64,000 nucleotides of DNA from Plantibacter sp050587525 (GTDB lineage: Bacteria > Actinomycetota > Actinomycetes > Actinomycetales > Microbacteriaceae), in the NCBI RefSeq assembly GCF_050587525.1, contig NZ_JBOBFT010000003.1:1-64000 (forward strand), in the 5' to 3' direction. Of this stretch, positions 33,243 to 42,766 are shown in pieces. How positions within the stretch are numbered: position 1 is the stretch's first letter; each line of letters starts with the position of its first letter. Below the pieces are notes generated by a model that was not told the DNA's origin, made no database searches, and saw nothing but the letters and a program-made list of their open reading frames with translations. A program made the position numbers and the translations under genes.

Positions 33243-33354
33243 CCGGTCACTGCACTTCGACAAGCTCAGTGACCGGGGCCGGCTCAGTGACCGGGGCCGG
33301 CTCAGTGACCGGGGCCGGCTCAGTGACCGGGTCCGGCTCAGTGACCGGTGGTCC
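33243..33354. repeat. Dispersed palindromic repeat (locus 2) with 18-bp tandem array
   Basis: CCGGTCACTG is followed by CTTCGACAAGCTCAGTGACC, the family core, then five copies of CTCAGTGACCGG at 33265, 33283, 33301, 33319 and 33337, with an exact 18-bp period and GGCCGG or GTCCGG between them. It separates the convergent thioredoxin-like and glgB genes. Read on the minus strand it encodes a PVTEPA hexapeptide repeat, which produces false ORFs. Copy number is likely to vary. Confidence 0.9.
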
Positions 33355-33356
33355 GC

Positions 33357-35657
33357 CTACCCCGCGTAGCGGAGCCAGAGCATGCCGAGCGGCGGCAGCG
33401 TGAGCTCCGCCGACGCAGGCCGACCAGCCCACGGGGTGTCGTCCGCGAGGACCGACCCGTAGTTGCCGACGCCGGATCCTCCGTACTCCACGGCGTCCGT
33501 GTTGAGCAGCTCCTCCCACCGACCCGCGTGGGGGAGCCCGACCCGATACGGACCGACCGGTGCACCCGAGAAGTTGACGAGCGCTGCGATCACCCCGCCG
33601 TCGCGATCCAAGCGCAGGAACGAGACGACGCTGTTGCGCGAGTCGCCGCCGTCCAGCCACTCGAAGCCGCCGGGCTCGTGGTCGCGCTCCCAGAGCGCCG
33701 GGAGTTCCTTGTAGAGCGTGTTGAGCCTCGTGACGAGCGTGAGGAGCGCGCGGTGGCTCGGCTGATCCAGGATCCACCAGTCGAGGCCGCGCTCCTCCGA
33801 CCACTCAGACGGCTGCCCGAACTCCTGCCCCATGAAGAGCAGCTGCTTGCCCGGGTGCGCCCACATGAAGGCGAGGTAGGCGCGCACGTTCGCGAGCTGT
33901 TGCCAGTGATCGCCCGGCATCTTCGCGAGCAGCGATCCCTTGCCGTGCACGACCTCGTCGTGGCTGATCGGGAGCAGGAAGTTCTCGCTGTGCGTGTACA
34001 GGAACGAGAACGTGATCTCACCGTGGTGGTGGGAGCGGTACAGCGGGTCGTGCTGGATGTACTCGAGCGAGTCGTGCATCCAGCCCATGTTCCACTTGAG
34101 GCCGAACCCGAGTCCGCCTGCGCTCGTCGGCGCTGTGACACCGCCCCAGCTCGTCGACTCCTCGGCGATCATGACGATGCCGGGGTTGCGCTTGTACGCG
34201 GTCGCGTTGGTCTCCTGCAGGAGACTGATCGCTTCGAGGTTCTCGCGCCCGCCGAACTGATTCGGCAGCCACTCGCCCTCCTCTCGGGAGTAGTCGAGAT
34301 AGAGCATCGAGGCGACGGCGTCGACGCGCAGGCCGTCGACATGGAACTCCTCGAGCCAGTACAGCGCGTTGGCGACGAGGAAGTTGCGCACCTGCGGCTG
34401 TCCGAAGTCGAAGACGAGGGTGCCCCAGTCCTTCTGCTCGCCGCGTCGGGGGTCCGCGTGCTCGTACAACGGCTGACCGTCGAAGTTCGCGAGCGCCCAG
34501 TCGTCCTTGGGGAAGTGGCCGGGCACCCAGTCGAGGAGGACGCCGATGCCGGCGTTGTGCAGTCGATCGATGAGGTACTTGAGGTCGTCGGCGTGGCCGA
34601 AACGGCTCGTCGGAGCGTAGTAGCCGGTGACCTGGTAGCCCCAGGACCCGCCGAACGGGTGTTCGGCGAGGGGCATGAATTCGACGTGCGTGTAGCCGAG
34701 CTCGACGATGTAGTCGATGAGCTGGTCGGCGAGCTCGCGGTAGCCGAGTCCGGGCCGCCAGGAGCCGACGTGGAGCTCGTAGACGCTCATGGGGCCGTTG
34801 TGCGGGTCGGAAGCCGCTCGGTGTTCGAGCCACGCGGCATCGGTCCACTCGTAGCGGCTGACGCCCGTGACGGACGCCGTCGCCGGCGGCACCTCCGTGA
34901 ACCGGGCCATGGGGTCGGATTTCCGCACCCAGTTCCCGTCCTGGCCGAGCAGCTCGTACTTGTAGAGCTGGCCCTCACCGAGGCCGGGGACGAAGAGCTC
35001 CCACACCCCGGTGCTGCCCATGTTGCGCATGGCGTGGGCGGCGCCGTCCCAGGAGTTGAAGTCGCCGATGACGCGCACGGCACGGGCGTGCGGCGCCCAG
35101 ACGGCGAAGGCCGTGCCGGAGGTCCGTCCGAGCACACCCGCGTGTTCGATGACGTGCGAGCCGAGCGCGTCCCACAGCTGCTCGTGACGCCCCTCGCCGA
35201 TGAGGTGCAGATCGAGTTCTCCGAGGGACGGGAGGTAGCGGTACGGGTCGTCGGCGGTCCACTCGGAGCCGTCGCCGTAGCGCGCCTCGATCTCGTAGTC
35301 ACCGATGCCCGCGACGTGGAATCCCTGCCAGATCCCGCCGCGCACGTGCGCGAGCTCCACGCGGGCGCCCGTGGGGAGGACCGCGACGACCTGCTCGGCG
35401 AGGGGGCGCCTCGTCCGGATGACGACGAGCGGATCGCTGACGCCGCCGATGGCGACGAGGTGCTGCCCGAGGACGGCGTGCGGGTTGTAGTAGCTGCCGG
35501 CCGCGACGGCGTCGAGGACGTCGTCGCTGATCGTCGGGAGGGTGATCTCATCGTGCACCGGAGCCGGTGCTCCGGCGCGTCGACCGCTCGGCTTCACCTC
35601 GGCAGCGCTGCTGCGGCTCGCGTTCGGCGCTGTGCTGCCGGGCGTCTCGTTCGTCAC
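33357..35657 (-). CDS. glgB: 1,4-alpha-glucan branching enzyme
   Basis: GlgB adds alpha-1,6 branches to glycogen. The 766-aa protein has two N-terminal CBM48-type modules (about 40-240), then the GH13 barrel with GLRVDAVASMLYLDYS (nucleophile Asp), IVMIAEESTSW (Glu) and PISHDEVVHGKGSLL (third acid). The start is placed at GTG 35657, with AAGGAG six bases upstream; a GTG at 35681 that overlaps the glgE stop would add eight residues. It is coupled to glgE, so maltosyl transfer and branching are made together. Confidence 0.97.
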   Translation of the reverse strand: MTNETPGSTAPNASRSSAAEVKPSGRRAGAPAPVHDEITLPTISDDVLDAVAAGSYYNPHAVLGQHLVAIGGVSDPLVVIRTRRPLAEQVVAVLPTGARVELAHVRGGIWQGFHVAGIGDYEIEARYGDGSEWTADDPYRYLPSLGELDLHLIGEGRHEQLWDALGSHVIEHAGVLGRTSGTAFAVWAPHARAVRVIGDFNSWDGAAHAMRNMGSTGVWELFVPGLGEGQLYKYELLGQDGNWVRKSDPMARFTEVPPATASVTGVSRYEWTDAAWLEHRAASDPHNGPMSVYELHVGSWRPGLGYRELADQLIDYIVELGYTHVEFMPLAEHPFGGSWGYQVTGYYAPTSRFGHADDLKYLIDRLHNAGIGVLLDWVPGHFPKDDWALANFDGQPLYEHADPRRGEQKDWGTLVFDFGQPQVRNFLVANALYWLEEFHVDGLRVDAVASMLYLDYSREEGEWLPNQFGGRENLEAISLLQETNATAYKRNPGIVMIAEESTSWGGVTAPTSAGGLGFGLKWNMGWMHDSLEYIQHDPLYRSHHHGEITFSFLYTHSENFLLPISHDEVVHGKGSLLAKMPGDHWQQLANVRAYLAFMWAHPGKQLLFMGQEFGQPSEWSEERGLDWWILDQPSHRALLTLVTRLNTLYKELPALWERDHEPGGFEWLDGGDSRNSVVSFLRLDRDGGVIAALVNFSGAPVGPYRVGLPHAGRWEELLNTDAVEYGGSGVGNYGSVLADDTPWAGRPASAELTLPPLGMLWLRYAG

Positions 35658-35677
35658 GGTGGGCTCCTTGTCGGGTG

Positions 35678-37711
35678 TCACGGGCGGATCCTCACGTTCA
35701 GGATGTGCACGGGCTCGATGAACGCGTCCAGGCGGACGAAGTTGCTGTCCGCCCACTGCCAGGTCTGGCCGGTGACGAGATCGGTGACGTCGAGCGAGGC
35801 GCCCGGGACGGAACCGAAGAGGCTCTGGTCGAGGTGCACCATGGTCTGACGCACGGAGTGGGGGTCGAGGTTCGCGATGACGAGCACGATGTCCGCTTCG
35901 CCCGTGCCCGTGAACCGTGCGTCGAGGTGCTTGCTGTAGACGACGATGCTGTCGTCGTCGCTCCAGTGGAAGCGCGCGTTCCGCAACTGCCGCAGGGCCG
36001 GGTGCTCGCGCCTGATCGTGTTGAGCAGCGTGAGGTAGGGGGCGAGCGATGCGCCGGCCGCTTCCGCCTGCTCCCACTCGCGTGGCTTGTACTCGTACTT
36101 CTCGTTGTCGATGTTCTCTTCCGCGCCCGGGCGTGCAACGTTCTCGTAGAGCTCGAATCCGGCGTACACGCCCCACGTCGGCGCAGCGGTCGCTGCGAGC
36201 GCTGCGCGCGTCTTGAACGCCGCCTGGCCGCCGAACTGCAGGTACTCGGTGAGGATGTCCGGCGTGTTCACGAAGAGGTTCGGGCGGAGGTAGTCCGCCG
36301 TCTCGGTCGCGAGCTCGGTGATGAACTCCTGAAGCTCCTCCTTCGTGTTCCGCCACGTGAAGTAGGTGTAGCTCTGCTGGAAGCCGACCTTCCCGAGTGC
36401 GCGGAGCAGGGCCGGGCGGGTGAACGCCTCGGCGAGGAAGACGACACCGGGGTCTTCCGCGTTGATCGTGCCGATCAGCCACTCCCAGAAGTCGAGTGGT
36501 TTCGTGTGGGGGTTGTCGACGCGGAAGATGCGGACGCCGAGGCCCATCCAGTAGCGGACGATCCGGAGGACCTCTGCGCGGATGCCCTCCGGATCGTTGT
36601 CGAAGTTGACGGGATAGATGTCCTGGTACTTCTTCGGCGGGTTCTCGGCGTACGCGATCGTGCCGTCCGGCAGGGTCGTGAACCATTCGGGGTGCTCGGT
36701 GACCCACGGGTGGTCGGGCGACGCCTGCAGGGCGAGGTCGATCGCGATCTCGAGGCGGTTCTTCCGGGCCTGACCGAGGAAGTACGTGAAGTCCTTGACC
36801 GTGCCGAGCTCCGGGTGGATCGTGTCGTGGCCGCCCTCGACAGAACCGATGGCCCACGGCGAGCCGGGATCGTGCGGTCCCGGGTTCAGCGTGTTGTTCG
36901 GGCCCTTGCGGAACGCGTGCCCGATGGGATGGATCGGGGGCAGGTAGACGACGTCGAAGCCCATGGCCGCCACGGCCGGCAGACGCTTCGCGGCGGTGCG
37001 GAAGGTGCCGGATGTCCACGAACCGTCGGCGTTGCGCTTCGCACCCTCCGAGCGGGGGAAGAATTCGTACCAGGATCCCACGCCGGCGCGTTCGCGCTCC
37101 ACCCGCACGGTGAGGGGATCCGTCTCGCTCGCGAGCCCCGCGAACGGCGACTGGACACCGATCTCGTGGAGTCGCGCATCGGTCACCGCGTCGAATCTGG
37201 ACGGGTCGGCGGGGTTGCGGAGCACAGCGGCGAGCGCGGCGAGATGGCGGCGGTCCCGTACGGGCCTGGCCTTCTCGACGGAGGCCGCCTCAAGCAGTTC
37301 CGCGCCGATGAGGTACATGAGCTCGACGTCGATGCCGGCGGGGATCTTGACCTCGGCGTTGTGGACCCAGGTGGCGAGTTCGTCGGCGTACGCGCGGATG
37401 CGGTACGTCCACGTGCCCTCCTCGTCGAGGCGGACGACGGTCTCGAAGCGGTCGGTGCCCGCAGCGCCGGGTGCGAGGGGATGGGCGGTCTCTCGACCCC
37501 GAGGGTCGGTCAGGAGCACCTGGGCGCCGATGACGTCGTGACCCTCGCGGAATGCGGTCGCGCCGAACGGCACGACCTCACCGACGAACGCCTTCGCCGG
37601 CCAACGACCACCGTCCACGGCCGGCGACGGGTCGAGGATCGGTATCCGTCCGATGCGCGGCCGGACGGGCTCGCGCGTGACGGAATCGGGCTGCGGTGCT
37701 GACTTCGGCAT
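35678..37711 (-). CDS. glgE: Alpha-1,4-glucan:maltose-1-phosphate maltosyltransferase
   Basis: GlgE extends alpha-glucan using maltose-1-phosphate. The 677-aa GH13_3 protein has an N-terminal beta domain, PPIHPIGHAFRKGPNNT near residue 250, FRVDNPHTKP (nucleophile Asp) near 390, and FLAEAFTRP (Glu) near 425. ATG at 37711 reads MPKSAPQ; ATG at 37723 is in frame but abuts the AAGGAG. The partners treS and mak, which make maltose-1-phosphate, are not in this window. The gene is divergent from glgP, so synthesis and breakdown share one regulatory region. Confidence 0.96.
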   Translation of the reverse strand: MPKSAPQPDSVTREPVRPRIGRIPILDPSPAVDGGRWPAKAFVGEVVPFGATAFREGHDVIGAQVLLTDPRGRETAHPLAPGAAGTDRFETVVRLDEEGTWTYRIRAYADELATWVHNAEVKIPAGIDVELMYLIGAELLEAASVEKARPVRDRRHLAALAAVLRNPADPSRFDAVTDARLHEIGVQSPFAGLASETDPLTVRVERERAGVGSWYEFFPRSEGAKRNADGSWTSGTFRTAAKRLPAVAAMGFDVVYLPPIHPIGHAFRKGPNNTLNPGPHDPGSPWAIGSVEGGHDTIHPELGTVKDFTYFLGQARKNRLEIAIDLALQASPDHPWVTEHPEWFTTLPDGTIAYAENPPKKYQDIYPVNFDNDPEGIRAEVLRIVRYWMGLGVRIFRVDNPHTKPLDFWEWLIGTINAEDPGVVFLAEAFTRPALLRALGKVGFQQSYTYFTWRNTKEELQEFITELATETADYLRPNLFVNTPDILTEYLQFGGQAAFKTRAALAATAAPTWGVYAGFELYENVARPGAEENIDNEKYEYKPREWEQAEAAGASLAPYLTLLNTIRREHPALRQLRNARFHWSDDDSIVVYSKHLDARFTGTGEADIVLVIANLDPHSVRQTMVHLDQSLFGSVPGASLDVTDLVTGQTWQWADSNFVRLDAFIEPVHILNVRIRP

Positions 37712-37888
37712 GGTGCGATCCATCTCCTTCGGTGCCACTCGTCCGACCGTACCGCGAATCGTCCGGTCGTGCCGAGACGCGCGGGGAGACCTTGCGCGAG
37801 TGTTCATCATCTGTCATGCGCCGGTACGGGACTTCCCGGGGACAGACGCTCGACACGTCCGGTTTGGGTGCACGTTCCCCACCTGGCT

Positions 37889-37894
37889 TAGGCT
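37889..37894 (+). promoter_or_regulatory. Candidate leaderless -10 box of glgP
   Basis: TAGGCT is followed by six bases and the GTG at 37901. No Shine-Dalgarno precedes the start. Confidence 0.55.
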
Positions 37895-37900
37895 GAGCGC

Positions 37901-40474
37901 GTGAAGGCCATCCGCAGGTTTACCGTTCGTGCTGTCATCCCCGAGCAGCTCACGCCGCTCGCCGAGTTGGCCGCCAATCTCCGCTGGTCGTGGCACGAAC
38001 CCACGCAGCGCCTCTTCGCGGAGATCGAGCCCGAGGTGTGGCGGGAGACCGACCACGATCCGATCAGCGGCCTCGGCCTCGTCACGCCGGAGCGGTTGGC
38101 GGAGCTCGCAGCGGACGACGGCTTCGTCGAACGTGCCCGTGCGTTGCGCGAGGACCTGCGCGAGTACGTTCGCGAACCGCGCTGGTACCAGAGCCTCCCC
38201 GACCCGAAACCGGCCTCCATCGCGTACTTCTCGCCCGAGTTCGGCATCGCATCGGCCTTGCCCCAGTACTCCGGCGGCCTCGGGATCCTCGCCGGCGACC
38301 ACCTGAAGAGCGCATCCGATCTCGGCGTTCCGCTCGTCGGAGTCGGCCTCCTGTACCGCTCCGGGTACTTCGCACAGTCCCTGACCCCGGACGGTTGGCA
38401 GCAGGAGACATATCCCGTTCAGGACCCGGACGGCCTGCCCCTCACGGTCCTCCGCGAGCCGGACGGGACCGCCGTCACTGTGACGCTCGCGCTCCCGGAC
38501 GACCGCACGCTCAACGCGCGGGTGTGGATCGCCGATGTCGGTCGTGTCCCCTTGCTCCTGCTCGACACGGACATCCCGGAGAACGCCGACGGCCTCCGGT
38601 TCGTCACCGACCGCTTGTACGGCGGCTCGGGGGAGCACCGTCTGCTGCAGGAACTGCTGCTCGGCATCGGCGGCGTCCGGGCGATCAAGCGCTGGGCCGA
38701 ACTCCACGATCAGCCCGTCCCGCAGGTCTTCCACACGAACGAGGGCCACGCGGGCTTCCTCGGCCTCGAGCGGATCAGCGACCTGATCGGCATCGGGCTG
38801 AGCTTCGAGGAGGCAGTGCAGGTCGTCCGGGCCGGGACGGTCTTCACGACGCACACGCCAGTGCCGGCCGGCATCGACCGCTTCGACCGCGCGCTCATCG
38901 AGCGCTACTTCACGGGGGACCTCCTGCCCGGCGTCGGCACCGGCGACGTCCTCGCCCTCGGTGACGAGCAGGCGAACGGCGGCTCCGGCGACGTCTTCAA
39001 CATGGCGATGATGGGCCTCCGTCTCGCTCAGCGCGCCAACGGGGTGAGCAAACTGCACGGCGCGGTCAGCCGGGAGATGTTCAAAGGGCTGTGGCCGGGC
39101 TTCGACGTCGCGGACATCCCGATCACCTCGGTCACGAACGGCGTGCACGCACCCACCTGGACGGCGTCCTCGCTCGTCGACCTCGCCGCATCGACCCTCG
39201 GCACTCCGGACACGACGAACGCCGACTGGGCTTCGCCGGCGCTCTCCGACCACGCGCTGTGGGCGCTGCGCCGCCGCATGCGTGCGCAACTCGTCGAGGA
39301 CGTCCGGCGTCGGGTCGCGGGTCGGTTGCGCGCCGAGAACCCCACCGCGGTCATTCCGCCGTGGATCAACGAGCTCCTCGACCCGGACGTCCTGACGATC
39401 GGGTTCGCCAGACGGGTGCCGACGTACAAGCGTCTGACGCTGATGCTGCGTGACCCCGAGCGGCTCCGTCGCCTCCTCCTGGACCCGGATCGGCCCATCC
39501 AGATCGTCGTCGCCGGCAAATCGCACCCGGCCGACGACGAGGGCAAGCGGCTCATCCAGCAACTCGTCCAGTTCAGCCAGGATCCCGAGCTGCGGACCAG
39601 GATGGTCTTCCTGCCCGACTACGGCATCGGGATGGCGAAGAACCTGTACCCGGGCTGCGACGTGTGGCTCAACAACCCGCTGCGCCCGCTCGAGGCGTGC
39701 GGCACCTCCGGCATGAAGGCGGCGCTCAACGGCGCGCTCAACCTGTCGATCCTCGACGGCTGGTGGGACGAGTTCTCCGACGGCGAGAACGGCTGGGCGA
39801 TCCCGACCGCCGACGGCGCCGCGAACGACGACGAGCGCGATGATCTCGAAGCGGGCGCGCTCTACGAGATGCTCGAGCACCAGCTCGCTCCGCGCTTCTA
39901 CGATCGCGACGAGTCGGGGATGCCGACCAGATGGATGCGCCGTGTCCGGCACACGATCACGACGCTCTCCGCGCCGCTCAGCGCGGACCGGATGGTGCGC
40001 GAGTACGTCGAGCGGATGTATGTGCCTGCAGGCGCGATGGAAGCGACGCTCACGGCGTCCGACGCCTCCGCCGCCCGCGACCTCGCGTCTTACAAGGCCC
40101 GCGTGCGTGCGGCCTGGCCGCAGGTCGCCGTTGTGCACGTCGAGAGCGGCGGCGTCGACGAGGTGCCGCAGGTGGGCGATGTCCTCCGTCTGCGCGCGTA
40201 CGTGCAGCTCGGGCAGCTGACGCCGGCCGACGTCTCCGTCGAAGTGGTGTCCGGCGTTTCCGAGCCGGGAGGGGAGCTCACACAGGTGCGCACGCAGCCG
40301 CTCGTCTGGCGGCAGTCGAACTCGACCGGAAGCCCGGAGGACGCGCTCGAGTACGAGGGGTCGATCGTGCTCGACCGCGCGGGAGGCTTCGGCTACACCG
40401 TCCGGGTGGTGCCGCAGCACGAGCTGCTCATCGGTCCGGCGGAACTGGGGCTGATCGCTGTGGCGAGCGCCTGA
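37901..40474 (+). CDS. glgP: Alpha-glucan (glycogen/maltodextrin) phosphorylase, GT35
   Basis: The enzyme releases glucose-1-phosphate from alpha-glucan. The 857-aa protein has the N-terminal DUF3417 domain typical of the actinobacterial subtype, AYFSPEFGIASALPQYSGGLG near residue 107, HTNEGHAGFLGLERI near 280, GFARRVPTYKR near 505, and the pyridoxal-phosphate lysine in CGTSGMKAALNGALN near 605. The GTG at 37901 is six bases after TAGGCT. A related family includes maltodextrin phosphorylases, so substrate length is not certain. It faces away from glgE-glgB. Confidence 0.95.
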   Translation: MKAIRRFTVRAVIPEQLTPLAELAANLRWSWHEPTQRLFAEIEPEVWRETDHDPISGLGLVTPERLAELAADDGFVERARALREDLREYVREPRWYQSLPDPKPASIAYFSPEFGIASALPQYSGGLGILAGDHLKSASDLGVPLVGVGLLYRSGYFAQSLTPDGWQQETYPVQDPDGLPLTVLREPDGTAVTVTLALPDDRTLNARVWIADVGRVPLLLLDTDIPENADGLRFVTDRLYGGSGEHRLLQELLLGIGGVRAIKRWAELHDQPVPQVFHTNEGHAGFLGLERISDLIGIGLSFEEAVQVVRAGTVFTTHTPVPAGIDRFDRALIERYFTGDLLPGVGTGDVLALGDEQANGGSGDVFNMAMMGLRLAQRANGVSKLHGAVSREMFKGLWPGFDVADIPITSVTNGVHAPTWTASSLVDLAASTLGTPDTTNADWASPALSDHALWALRRRMRAQLVEDVRRRVAGRLRAENPTAVIPPWINELLDPDVLTIGFARRVPTYKRLTLMLRDPERLRRLLLDPDRPIQIVVAGKSHPADDEGKRLIQQLVQFSQDPELRTRMVFLPDYGIGMAKNLYPGCDVWLNNPLRPLEACGTSGMKAALNGALNLSILDGWWDEFSDGENGWAIPTADGAANDDERDDLEAGALYEMLEHQLAPRFYDRDESGMPTRWMRRVRHTITTLSAPLSADRMVREYVERMYVPAGAMEATLTASDASAARDLASYKARVRAAWPQVAVVHVESGGVDEVPQVGDVLRLRAYVQLGQLTPADVSVEVVSGVSEPGGELTQVRTQPLVWRQSNSTGSPEDALEYEGSIVLDRAGGFGYTVRVVPQHELLIGPAELGLIAVASA

Positions 40475-40493
40475 ATGCTCGTGTCCTGAGTGC

Positions 40494-41156
40494 TCAGGCC
40501 AGGAGTGCACCCGCGAGCATCCGCGTCGTCCATCGCTCCCACTCGGCGACGCTCATGCCCCGCTCGCGTGTGAGGAGCAGGTAGCTCTCGGGGCTCGTCG
40601 CCGAGAGCGCGATGTCCGCAGCGCGTGACGCGGTGAGGTCCGGATGCAGTGCGCCACGCCGATCGAGCGCCCGGCTGAAGACGAGCTGCGTCAGTCGGCG
40701 TTGCGCGAGGCTCGTGTTCCACAGTTCCGCGATCTCAGGCTCCGTCCGGACCGCTCCGCGGACGACGTCGAGGAGGCCGGCGGTCCGGGAGAGGATCGCT
40801 GCCGCACCGGACACCTGTCTCGTGAGCTGGTCGACCGCGCTCGCAGCGGCGAGGGCATGCTTCACCCACGGCCGGTCCGCGATCCGCACATCCGCATCGT
40901 CTCCTGCAGCAGCGGTGTCGAGTGCCCTGGCGAGGATCTCGCGCTTGGTGCCGAAGGAGTAGTAGACGCTCTGCTCGCTGACGCCCGCGCGGGCGGCGAT
41001 GGCGGACATCGAGGTCGAGGAGTATCCGGTGTCGATGAAGAGCGAGGCCGCTGCGGTGAGGATGCTTGCCCGGGTCCGGTCGGCGCGCGCGCGTCGGCCG
41101 TCGGTCCTGGGCGTCTCTGGCGTCTTCCGTGACGGTTCGGGGAGGTCTCCTGCCAT
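40494..41156 (-). CDS. TetR-family transcriptional regulator
   Basis: The 220-aa protein has an N-terminal helix-turn-helix (ASILTAAASLFIDTGYSSTS, AIAARAGVSEQSVYYSFGTK, about residues 30-80) and an all-helical ligand domain with no known ligand. ATG at 41156 follows TATAGT by six bases on the minus strand, and that box overlaps palindrome O1, so it probably represses itself. The divergent oxidoreductase gene is the likely target. It converges on glgP with 19 bases between the genes. Confidence 0.95.
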   Translation of the reverse strand: MAGDLPEPSRKTPETPRTDGRRARADRTRASILTAAASLFIDTGYSSTSMSAIAARAGVSEQSVYYSFGTKREILARALDTAAAGDDADVRIADRPWVKHALAAASAVDQLTRQVSGAAAILSRTAGLLDVVRGAVRTEPEIAELWNTSLAQRRLTQLVFSRALDRRGALHPDLTASRAADIALSATSPESYLLLTRERGMSVAEWERWTTRMLAGALLA

Positions 41157-41162
41157 GCACTG

Positions 41163-41213
41163 ACTATAGTGGCACTACAGATAGAGTTTTTAGGGTGTCA
41201 CTATAAATAGTGA
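41163..41213. promoter_or_regulatory. Two TetR operator candidates in a divergent promoter
   Basis: O1 (41164-41180) contains TAGTG-G-CACTA, and O2 (41198-41213) is TCACTAT-AA-ATAGTGA, a perfect 16-bp inverted repeat. Both share the half-site CACTA. Their centres are about 33-34 bp apart, near three helical turns. TATAGT (41168-41163, minus) is the tetR -10, and TATAAA in O2 may be the -10 for the gene at 41228. Confidence 0.75.
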
Positions 41214-41227
41214 TCGAAGGGAGTGGC

Positions 41228-42163
41228 ATGTCGGTGCTCGTGCTCGGTGGATACGGTGCGGTCGGTGCAGCGGTGGTGGCCAGGCTGCGGGAGCGCGGAG
41301 TCGATGCGCGAAGCGCGGGACGCGACGAACGACGCGCGGACGTCGTCATCGACCTGGACGAGCCGGGACTCGCAGCACTCGAGGCTGCGGCCGGCCGGGT
41401 GGACGTCGTGGTGAACGCCTCTGGTCGGGAGGACGTCGCGCTCGCCGCGGTGTCGACCGACGCCCGCGCGGCGTTCATCGAGATCAGCGCGACATCCGGG
41501 TACCTCGACGCGCTCGCGGCGCTCGATCCGCACTCGGCGATCGTGCTCGGAGTCGGCCTGGCCCCCGGTCTGACGAACCTCCTGGCGCACTCGGTGGCGC
41601 GTCGCTCGACGGGTGCGCTCGACGTCGGAATCGTCCTCGGGGCGGCCGATGCCCACGGTCCGGCCGCGACTGCGTGGACGTACGGACTGCTGGGGCGGTC
41701 GTTCGACGACCCGGCTACGGGCGACTCGATCCGCAACTTCTCTCGGGGACGTCGGTTCACGCTGCCCGACGGTCGTCGCCGTCGTCTGCTCCGCACGGAC
41801 TTCGCCGATCAACACACGCTCACCCGAGAACTCGGGCGGCCGGTCCGGACCTCGTTCGGGACCGACGACGCGGCGAGCACGGCGCTGCTCGCGCTGCTCA
41901 CCCGGGTCCCCGGCGCGGGCCGTCTGCCCGCCGTGCAACTGCCGGGCGGGGACCGATGGGTGGTCATCGCCGAAGCGTCCTCCGGCGAGCGGGCGTGGGC
42001 CGTCGGTCGCGGGCAGTCCGAGGCGACCGGCCTCGTCGCCGCGCTCGCTGCTCGGTTGGCGGCGTCGCTGCCCGCCGGCGTGCACCAGGTGCAGGATGCG
42101 GTCACGCTCGATGCGGTGGCGCGGGTGGCCGAGGTGAACGGGATCGTGTTCGGGGAGTCCTGA
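41228..42163 (+). CDS. Saccharopine-dehydrogenase-like NAD(P)-binding protein
   Basis: The 311-aa protein starts with a Rossmann motif VLGGYGAVGAAVVARL near residue 4 and continues with a fold like saccharopine dehydrogenase/trans-acting enoyl reductase relatives (GREDVALAAVSTDARAAFIE, GLAPGLTNLLAHSVAR). The substrate is unknown. ATG at 41228 has GAAGGGAG upstream and is preferred to the ATG-like start at 41210. It is controlled by the divergent TetR gene by position and by the palindromes. It lies inside the glycogen gene cluster but is not a glucan enzyme. Confidence 0.85.
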   Translation: MSVLVLGGYGAVGAAVVARLRERGVDARSAGRDERRADVVIDLDEPGLAALEAAAGRVDVVVNASGREDVALAAVSTDARAAFIEISATSGYLDALAALDPHSAIVLGVGLAPGLTNLLAHSVARRSTGALDVGIVLGAADAHGPAATAWTYGLLGRSFDDPATGDSIRNFSRGRRFTLPDGRRRRLLRTDFADQHTLTRELGRPVRTSFGTDDAASTALLALLTRVPGAGRLPAVQLPGGDRWVVIAEASSGERAWAVGRGQSEATGLVAALAARLAASLPAGVHQVQDAVTLDAVARVAEVNGIVFGES

Positions 42164-42164
42164 G

Positions 42165-42257
42165 CACTTCGGCAGGCTCAGTGACCGGGGTGTGGCTCAG
42201 TGACTGCACTTCGACAGGCTCAGTGACCGGGGTGCGGTTCAGTGACCGAGGTGCGGT
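42165..42257. repeat. Dispersed palindromic repeat (locus 3)
   Basis: Two same-strand family cores, CACTTCGGCAGGCTCAGTGA (from 42165) and CACTTCGACAGGCTCAGTGA (from 42207), each ending CCGG, with extra CTCAGTGA and TTCAGTGACCG fragments separated by GGTGTGG and GGTGCGG. It lies between convergent genes. Unlike loci 1 and 4, it lacks a full hairpin partner. Confidence 0.85.
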
Positions 42258-42766
42258 TCAGCGGGCGATGTCCGCGGAGACGCCGGCAGTCGCGCGGAGC
42301 AGGTCCGCCGGAGCCAATTCGATGTCGAAGCCTCGACGGCCCCCGGAGACGAAGACGCTCTCCCAGAGGGACGCGGTCTCGTCGACGAACGTCCGCAGTG
42401 CCGTCTTCTGCCCGATCGGGCTGATCCCGCCCACCACGTAGCCGGTCTTCCGCTCGGCGACCGACGGGTCCGCCATCGACGCGCGTTTCCCGCCGGCGGC
42501 ATGGGCGAGCGCTTTCAGGTCGAGCTGACCGGCGACCGGGACGATGCCGACCACGAGGGAGCCGTCGACGTCTGCGAGCAGGGTCTTGAAGACGCGCTCC
42601 GGTTCCACGCCGAGCGCTGTCGCCGCTTCGAGCCCGAAGCTCGCAGCGGACGGGTCGTGCACGTACGGATGTGCCGTGAACGCGATGCCGAATTCGGTCA
42701 GCGCGACGGTGGCCGGCGTCCCTCCGACCGACGGCGTCCCGCCATCCGCCCGTTTCCTGGCCACCG

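Noticed and set aside
33265..33354. CRISPR-like regular repeat
   Set aside because: The unit is 18 bp with almost no unique spacer and no cas genes nearby; it is a tandem minisatellite.
33247..33804. Minus-strand frame encoding a VTEPAP repeat protein
   Set aside because: It arises from the 18-bp tandem array plus the glgB 3' end in the wrong frame.
33348..35849. An 833-residue plus-strand open frame opposite glgB
   Set aside because: It is a mirror of glgB codons with high third-position GC, has no ribosome site or family motif, and runs through the repeat array.
35567..37702. A 711-residue plus-strand open frame opposite glgE
   Set aside because: It is antisense to a clearly conserved enzyme and shows the Arg/Val/Asp-rich composition of shadow frames.
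37814..40510. An 898-residue minus-strand open frame opposite glgP
   Set aside because: It is a shadow of the GT35 phosphorylase and has no recognisable domain.
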